The notes under the pieces were generated by a model. That model searched no databases, had not been told where the DNA came from, and saw only the letters and a program-made list of their open reading frames with translations. From Chloroflexota bacterium (GTDB lineage: Bacteria; Chloroflexota; Dehalococcoidia; GIF9; UBA5629), in NCBI GenBank assembly GCA_026389675.1, contig JAPLHJ010000042.1:1-10514 (forward strand): a stretch of DNA of 10,514 bases, given 5' to 3'. The position numbers and the translations under genes were made by a program. Positions 5,758 to 10,514 of this stretch are shown here, piece after piece. Within the stretch, counting starts at the first letter, position 1. Each line of letters begins with the position of its first letter.

Positions 5758-6975
5758 TCAGGTCACACCCTGCGGATGCGTATCCTTAACCCATAGAGAC
5801 ACGAGGAACGCTCCACCAAAAAGCACGGCCAGCAGGGCCAGCGGAACTACGAACTGTCCGGTTGAGGATTGCAGCGCTTCCATGGAAGGCACTATTACCA
5901 CGGCCGCCAGGTTACCCAGCAGCTGCAGGTATCCGACTGAGACGCCCGCATATTTGGCCCCGGTGACCTCGGCCGACATGGTAAGGACGATCGGGAAGGT
6001 CGAAAGCAGGAAAAAGCCCAGCACTATGCCATTGATCATATTTGCCGTGTAGCCGCGGAGGAGGATCATGCCTGCTATGCAAATTGCACCCAGCAAGGTT
6101 CCGAGCAACAGGAATGGCTTGCGTTTTCTGACCTTGTCCGAAATAAGCGGCATAACGATACAGCCGATCATACCGGCGAATATCAGGGCTGTCGATATAG
6201 TACTGCCCTCGGACATCGGTATATTGTGAAGATCATGCAGTATTTTCTCCAGCCAGGTGGCCAGCCCGTTGAAACCGCCCAGGCCTACGAACGTCACAAA
6301 GCCCAGCAAAATAAAATTCCTGTTCCTGAGAATGACCCCCAGGCCTCCCCAACTCGATGTTGAAAGATCGGCTTCCGGCGCCCGCGACGGAGTGAGTGGT
6401 TTTGACCTGACGAGCAAGATAAACACCAGAGCGCCGAGGATGCCGGCTATTCCGTAAATCCATAGCATTGAACCGTAACTGAGGCCCTCAACTAATGCCG
6501 GCGTAGCTCCCAGCGCCACCATCATTCCTATAAAAACCGCCAGAGTGCCCAGGCCGACCGCGGTACCCTCCTCCTTGGGAGAAAACCACACTGTAGCCAG
6601 CTTGGTTACCCCGTTCAAAACGAACGGTTGCCCCAGAGAGATCCCTATCTGTGAAATGAGTATATTGTCAAACGAAGCCGGCGCCGCTAGTCTCAACAGC
6701 GAAAAGACGCCAGTGAGGATGGCCCCGATCCCTACACCCCATTTAAACCCGATTTTGTCTATGATTATGCCCGCGGGTATGGTTAGGATGACCTGTACCA
6801 GAGGGAAGACCAGCGTTAACCATTGAACGCTGCTGGCGGGTATATGCATCAGGTCTTCGATATAAGTATCGATAGCTGCGAAATTCAACCAGTAAAGTTG
6901 TGTCAGTGCCGAAACGTACATGTAGATGGCCAGCACCACCCACCTGTACCCGTAAACCCTGTATTGTTGTTCCAT
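5758..6975 (-). CDS. Major facilitator superfamily transporter, FLVCR-like
   Basis: A 405-residue protein with about 12 hydrophobic helices, the standard MFS length. I chose the ATG at 6973-6975 because GGGAGGGG lies just upstream; an earlier in-frame ATG at 7014 would place that Shine-Dalgarno inside the coding region and has none of its own. The motif between helices 2 and 3 is AGIIIDKIGFKWG (68-80). Helix 4 begins with GQPFVLNGVTKLATVWF (115-131), which resembles the QPF-x-LN-x-x-x-KLA-x-x-WF signature of FLVCR/SLC49-type transporters. Eukaryotic members move heme or choline, but substrates of bacterial relatives are unknown, so no substrate is claimed. It is divergent from hypF across a 164-base gap and converges on the small membrane protein gene. 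MFS membership is firm; the FLVCR affinity is moderate. Confidence 0.88.
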   Translation of the reverse strand: MEQQYRVYGYRWVVLAIYMYVSALTQLYWLNFAAIDTYIEDLMHIPASSVQWLTLVFPLVQVILTIPAGIIIDKIGFKWGVGIGAILTGVFSLLRLAAPASFDNILISQIGISLGQPFVLNGVTKLATVWFSPKEEGTAVGLGTLAVFIGMMVALGATPALVEGLSYGSMLWIYGIAGILGALVFILLVRSKPLTPSRAPEADLSTSSWGGLGVILRNRNFILLGFVTFVGLGGFNGLATWLEKILHDLHNIPMSEGSTISTALIFAGMIGCIVMPLISDKVRKRKPFLLLGTLLGAICIAGMILLRGYTANMINGIVLGFFLLSTFPIVLTMSAEVTGAKYAGVSVGYLQLLGNLAAVVIVPSMEALQSSTGQFVVPLALLAVLFGGAFLVSLWVKDTHPQGVT

Positions 6976-7030
6976 AAACAGCCCCTCCCTGAAAGTTATT
7001 TTAAGCTGTGGCAACTTGCATAACCGTCCT

Positions 7031-7036
7031 ATTATA
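7031..7036 (-). promoter_or_regulatory. Candidate -10 box for the MFS transporter gene
   Basis: A perfect TATAAT on the minus strand lies 55 bases before the transporter ATG. The hexamer 17 bases upstream is a weak -35 match; a TTGACG sits only seven bases upstream, too close to serve. The transcript would carry a leader of about 48 bases. Confidence 0.4.
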
Positions 7037-7090
7037 AACCAGGCGTCAAGGCGCAGGTATAACCCAAATCAAAGCTGACAAGGCCTTTCC

Positions 7091-7119
7091 TTGCCCGCCC
7101 TTATTGCTTGAAGTACAAT
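7091..7119 (+). promoter_or_regulatory. Promoter for hypF
   Basis: A -35 box TTGCCC (7091-7096) and a -10 box TACAAT (7114-7119) are separated by exactly 17 bases. Transcription would start near 7126, only about 14 bases before the ATG at 7140, so hypF mRNA would be nearly leaderless. A short inverted repeat, CAAGG-N5-CCTTG (7079-7093), overlaps the -35 box. Confidence 0.5.
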
Positions 7120-7139
7120 TCAGCCTGGATACTGGATAT

Positions 7140-9437
7140 ATGACTGACCGCGATAAGATCGAACTTGCCCGCATCAGCGCGAAAGGTGTGGTGCAGGGAG
7201 TGGGCTTCCGTCCCTTCATATACGGGCTGGCAAAGAAATACAGGTTGAACGGCTGGGTTTGCAACACGTCCGAGGACGTGAAAATAGAGGTGGAGGGCGA
7301 AAGGGAATCTCTCGATTCATTTATATCCGCCATTGAAAGCAAGGCCCCGCCATTGGCACGCATAGAAAACTTGGCCGTGAGCTTCGGCTCCTCTGTCGGC
7401 CATGGCAATTTTGAAATTCGTGAGAGCGAGGTACTGCCGGGTAAATACCAGCTCGTATCCCCGGATATTGCCACCTGCAACCTCTGCCTGAATGACGTTT
7501 TCACAGCCGGCAACCGGCGCCGGCATTACCCTTTCACCAACTGCACCAACTGCGGTCCGCGCTTCACCATCATCAAGGATATCCCCTACGACCGGCCGCT
7601 CACTACCATGTCCTCTTTCAAGATGTGCCCCGATTGTCAGCGCGAGTATGATGACCCGCTCGACCGCCGCTTCCACGCTCAGCCCAACGCCTGCCCCGTC
7701 TGCGGTCCCCAGCTTGAGCTTACCGACAAAATGGGTAAGCCTGTAGATTGCAGAGACGTCATAAATAAAACGGCGGAATTCCTCAGGGAGGGCAGGATAG
7801 TGGCCATCAAGGGATTGGGAGGCTTCCTGCTGGCCTGTAACGCCGAAAATGTGGAGGCTGTCACACTACTGCGCCGGCGCAAGCGCAGGCCCTCCAAGCC
7901 TTTCGCCGTCATGCTCAGGGATATTGAAGAAGCCCGCAAACACTGCGTAGTCTCATACACAGAGGAGAGCCTGCTGGCTTCGCCACAGGCGCCTATAGTG
8001 CTGCTCGAATGGAATAGCTCCTCTTCTATCTGCCGGGAAACAGCCCCGGGCCTGAAATACCTGGGGGTTATGCTCCCCTATACCCCACTCCACCATCTCA
8101 TCCTGCAGAAAACCAACCTGCCTCTGGTGATGACCAGCGGCAATATCAGCGAGGAACCCATCGCAGGGCAGAACGGTGAAGCTTTGCGACGGTTGGGAGA
8201 CATAGCGGATTATTTTGTTTTGCACGACCGTGACATACACTCTACCTACGACGACAGCGTAGCCATAGTCTTCGACGGAGAACCGCGGCTTATCCGCCGC
8301 TCCCGCGGGTATGCCCCTTTTCCCATCCATCTCGGCTTCACGGCGCCTCAAATCCTGGCCTGCGGCGCCGAGGAGAAAAACACCTTTTGCCTGACACGCG
8401 ACAACCACGCCTTCGTAAGCCAGCATATCGGCGATATGGAGAATATCGAGACGATGGATCACTACGAGAGAACAGTGGAACTTTATAAAAAGCTCTTCCG
8501 CATCCAGCCGGAGATTATTGCTTACGATATGCACCCCGAGTACCTGTCCACCCGGTATGCGCTGGAGCAGGCGGAGAAATATGGTTTGAAGCCGGTGGCG
8601 GTTCAGCACCACCACGCACATATAGCCTCTTGCCTGGCAGATAACTGTAAAGAAGGTCCCGTTATCGGCGTGGCTTTTGACGGCACAGGCTACGGGACCG
8701 ATGGGCACATCTGGGGCGGCGAGTTCCTGGTAGTTGATTACAAAGGTTTCAGGCGTGCTGGGCAACTGGAATACCTACCCCTGCCCGGCGGCTCGCTGGC
8801 AATTAAAAAACCTTACCGCACCGCGCTGGGCTATATCCTGGCCCTATTGGGCGAGCGGGCACTGGATAGCAGACTGGGTTTCCTGGGCAAGATCGATCCG
8901 GTTGAAATAGATCTTGTGCGCAGGCAGGTCGAACTCAACCTCAATTCCCCGCTTACCTCCAGCATGGGAAGGCTCTTCGACGCCGTATCCGCCATGGCCG
9001 GCATACGTTCCGTCATCGACTATGAAGCCCAGGCCGCCATCGAGATGGAGATGATAACGTACAATGCGGCCGGTGAAGCGGGCTCATATCCTTTTTCGCT
9101 GACCGGCGACAACAGCTATACGATCGTCCTGCTCCACGAGCTTGTCGCAGCCGTCCTGGACGACCTGCTGAGGGGCTGCCATGCCTCCACGGTGGGCATG
9201 AGGTTTCATAACACCGCCGCTGCCATGACGCGCGACGTCTGCGTGAAAATAAGGGAGGGATCAGGGTTAAATTCGGTGGCACTCAGTGGCGGGTGCTTCC
9301 AGAACCGGCTGCTATTGACAAAGGTTACGGGCCTGCTCAGCCAATCCGGTTTTGACGTGCTCAACCATAAGAACGTGCCATCCAATGACGGCGGCATCTC
9401 ACTTGGCCAGGCCGTGATAGCTGCGAACTCAACTTAG
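7140..9437 (+). CDS. hypF: Carbamoyltransferase HypF (NiFe-hydrogenase maturation)
   Basis: A 765-residue protein that, in this family, uses carbamoyl phosphate and ATP to make the thiocarboxamide on HypE, the source of the cyanide ligands of the NiFe-hydrogenase active site. All domains are present in order. The acylphosphatase-like domain spans about residues 8-95, with GVVQGVGFR at 16-24. The paired zinc-finger region has the canonical spacing CX2C-X18-CX2C-X24-CX2C-X18-CX2C, from C113 to C188. The YrdC-like domain spans about 205-390, with KRRPSKPFAVM at 248-258. The Kae1-like carbamoyltransferase domain contains HHHAH at 490-494 and FDGTGYGTDG at 513-522. The length fits the family and no key residue is missing. 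An in-frame TTG at 7104 would add 12 residues but has no Shine-Dalgarno and lies upstream of the predicted transcription start, so I use the ATG at 7140. That ATG has only a weak ribosome site. No other hyp or hydrogenase gene is in the window. The last four bases overlap the end of the convergent CoA-transferase gene. Confidence 0.96.
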   Translation: MTDRDKIELARISAKGVVQGVGFRPFIYGLAKKYRLNGWVCNTSEDVKIEVEGERESLDSFISAIESKAPPLARIENLAVSFGSSVGHGNFEIRESEVLPGKYQLVSPDIATCNLCLNDVFTAGNRRRHYPFTNCTNCGPRFTIIKDIPYDRPLTTMSSFKMCPDCQREYDDPLDRRFHAQPNACPVCGPQLELTDKMGKPVDCRDVINKTAEFLREGRIVAIKGLGGFLLACNAENVEAVTLLRRRKRRPSKPFAVMLRDIEEARKHCVVSYTEESLLASPQAPIVLLEWNSSSSICRETAPGLKYLGVMLPYTPLHHLILQKTNLPLVMTSGNISEEPIAGQNGEALRRLGDIADYFVLHDRDIHSTYDDSVAIVFDGEPRLIRRSRGYAPFPIHLGFTAPQILACGAEEKNTFCLTRDNHAFVSQHIGDMENIETMDHYERTVELYKKLFRIQPEIIAYDMHPEYLSTRYALEQAEKYGLKPVAVQHHHAHIASCLADNCKEGPVIGVAFDGTGYGTDGHIWGGEFLVVDYKGFRRAGQLEYLPLPGGSLAIKKPYRTALGYILALLGERALDSRLGFLGKIDPVEIDLVRRQVELNLNSPLTSSMGRLFDAVSAMAGIRSVIDYEAQAAIEMEMITYNAAGEAGSYPFSLTGDNSYTIVLLHELVAAVLDDLLRGCHASTVGMRFHNTAAAMTRDVCVKIREGSGLNSVALSGGCFQNRLLLTKVTGLLSQSGFDVLNHKNVPSNDGGISLGQAVIAANST

Positions 9438-10514
9438 ATGACTTCTTTCTCCATCAGTTCGGCGATCCTGTCTTCACTGTATCCCAGCAGTTCGGCGTAG
9501 ACCTCGCTGTTGTGCTCACCCAGGAAGGGAGCAGGCGGAAAGGGGTCGCCGGGCGTCTGAGAAAGCTTGAAGACCGTCCCCGGCATCTTGAGTGTGCCTG
9601 AGAGCATCTGCTCGACTTCCACGGTCATCCGGCGGCTGTTCATATGCGGGTCAGCCACAATCTGGGCAGTATCCATAACCGGAGCGAAGGGCAGCCCGGC
9701 GTCATCCATTATCTTTTGCATCTCCGCCATGGTCTTGTCCTTCACCCAGGCCGCTACTATGCTGTCCAATTCAGCCCTCCGCTGTACGCGCGAAACAAGG
9801 GAAAGTGTGTCCTGGTCCTGGATGAGATCTTCCCGCCCCATGACCTGCGCCATCGTTTGCCATTGCCCGATAGTCACGATGCAAAGAACCACGTAACCGT
9901 CCCTGGCATGGTAAGTGTTCCAGGGAACGATGCCGGGGTGCATGTTGCCCAGCTTGATGCCCGATTCACCGCTTAGTACGTAGGCCCCCAGTGTCTCAAC
10001 AGCGGTAAGTAGCCAGATGCAGTCCTGAAGGGAGACATCCACCCGCTGCCCCTCACCACTGGCGTTGCGGTGTTGGAGCGCAGCCAGGATCGATATCACT
10101 GTGAAAGCGCCACCGCCTAAATCGGCGATGGCCGGCCCGCACTTGGTAGGCGGGTTATCTGGGAACCCGGTCACGCTCATTAACCCTCCTATGGCCTGGG
10201 CTATCGAATCAAAGGCCATCCGGCCGGCATTCGGCCCCGTCTGGCCAAAGCCGGAAAGCGACGCGTAGACAAGCTTCGGATTACTTTTTTTCACTTCGTC
10301 ATACTCCAATCCCAGCCTGTCCATCACACCTGCCGAGAAATTCTCCAGCAGCACATCGGACCTGGAAATCAGGTCTCGCGCAATCTCAATGCCCTCCACC
10401 CTTTTAAGCTCCAGGGTAATGCTCTTTTTGCCGCAGTTGAGTATAGTAAAAGTATAACCCTCCCCACCCTCGGTGATGGGAGGGATCGTCCGGCAGGCAT
10501 CCCCACTCTCCCTG
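9434..10514 (-). CDS. Family III CoA-transferase (CaiB/BaiF type), 5' end cut by right edge
   Basis: The reading frame is open to the right edge, giving 359 visible residues; a GTG at 10399 is internal, not the start. The extra upstream residues include LNCGKKSITLELK (25-37 of the visible part), the conserved N-terminal block of the family. Then follow DVLLENFSAGVMDRLGL, YASLSGFGQTGPN and a GQRVDVSLQDC segment whose Asp (codon 10022-10024) matches the catalytic Asp169 of formyl-CoA transferase. The family moves CoA between carboxylic acids through an aspartyl-CoA thioester anhydride. Members act on formate/oxalate, carnitine, bile acids, benzylsuccinate and others; nothing here identifies the substrate. 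Perhaps 40-50 residues are missing at the N-terminus. The stop codon (TAA) overlaps the hypF stop, and no terminator separates the two genes. The C-terminus ends in AELMEKEVI. Confidence 0.93.
   Translation of the reverse strand, partial: RESGDACRTIPPITEGGEGYTFTILNCGKKSITLELKRVEGIEIARDLISRSDVLLENFSAGVMDRLGLEYDEVKKSNPKLVYASLSGFGQTGPNAGRMAFDSIAQAIGGLMSVTGFPDNPPTKCGPAIADLGGGAFTVISILAALQHRNASGEGQRVDVSLQDCIWLLTAVETLGAYVLSGESGIKLGNMHPGIVPWNTYHARDGYVVLCIVTIGQWQTMAQVMGREDLIQDQDTLSLVSRVQRRAELDSIVAAWVKDKTMAEMQKIMDDAGLPFAPVMDTAQIVADPHMNSRRMTVEVEQMLSGTLKMPGTVFKLSQTPGDPFPPAPFLGEHNSEVYAELLGYSEDRIAELMEKEVI

Noticed and set aside
7104..7139. TTG at 7104 as the hypF start
   Set aside because: There is no Shine-Dalgarno, the predicted promoter overlaps it and places the transcript start downstream, and the 12 extra residues precede the conserved acylphosphatase domain.
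7953..8765. Minus-strand open frame of 270 codons inside hypF
   Set aside because: hypF is intact and unmistakable across this stretch; the antisense product shows no coherent motif and no Shine-Dalgarno.
10397..10399. GTG as the start of the CoA-transferase
   Set aside because: The frame stays open upstream and encodes conserved family residues (NCGKKSITLELK), so the true start lies beyond the right edge.

Overview
This window looks like bacterial chromosome. Most genes have clear Shine-Dalgarno sequences, sigma-70-like -35/-10 boxes are visible, and two proteins carry bacterial lipoprotein signal peptides. An anaerobic or microaerobic lifestyle is suggested by HypF (NiFe-hydrogenase maturation), a very Cys-rich ferredoxin-type protein and a Cys-tailed HesB/IscA-like protein. 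The mix (lipoprotein serpin, family III CoA-transferase, orphan hypF, small membrane proteins) would fit an anaerobic Chloroflexota (Dehalococcoidia-like) genome. That placement is inference from gene content; no taxonomic marker is present.

Layout. Positions 1-5113 are all minus strand, read right to left: a HesB/IscA-like protein with a Cys-rich tail (4757-5113), a lipoprotein serpin (3316-4593), a lipoprotein metallophosphoesterase (1807-3186), a five-helix membrane protein (1203-1742), a 20-cysteine 4Fe-4S protein (358-1170), and the N-terminus of GlpD running off the left edge (1-245). A small membrane protein (5267-5746) follows on the plus strand, converging on a minus-strand MFS transporter of FLVCR-like character (5758-6975). 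hypF (7140-9437, plus) is divergent from the transporter. Its stop codon overlaps that of a convergent minus-strand CoA-transferase, which is cut at its 5' end by the right edge (9434-10514).

How the genes may work together. No single classical operon dominates. The phosphoesterase, membrane protein and 4Fe-4S protein may be co-transcribed from a promoter at 3234-3263, since only short gaps separate them. The membrane protein and 4Fe-4S protein look like a two-gene redox module. The serpin and phosphoesterase would both be anchored outside the membrane. glpD has its own promoter with a perfect -35 box and a structured leader. hypF has a well-spaced promoter that implies a very short leader and fixes its start. 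No intergenic gap exceeds about 165 bases. I saw no tRNA, rRNA, insertion sequence, CRISPR array or integrase. I found no confident previously undescribed system; the best candidates for a closer look are the Cys-rich redox pair, the altered HesB-like protein and the serpin reactive loop.
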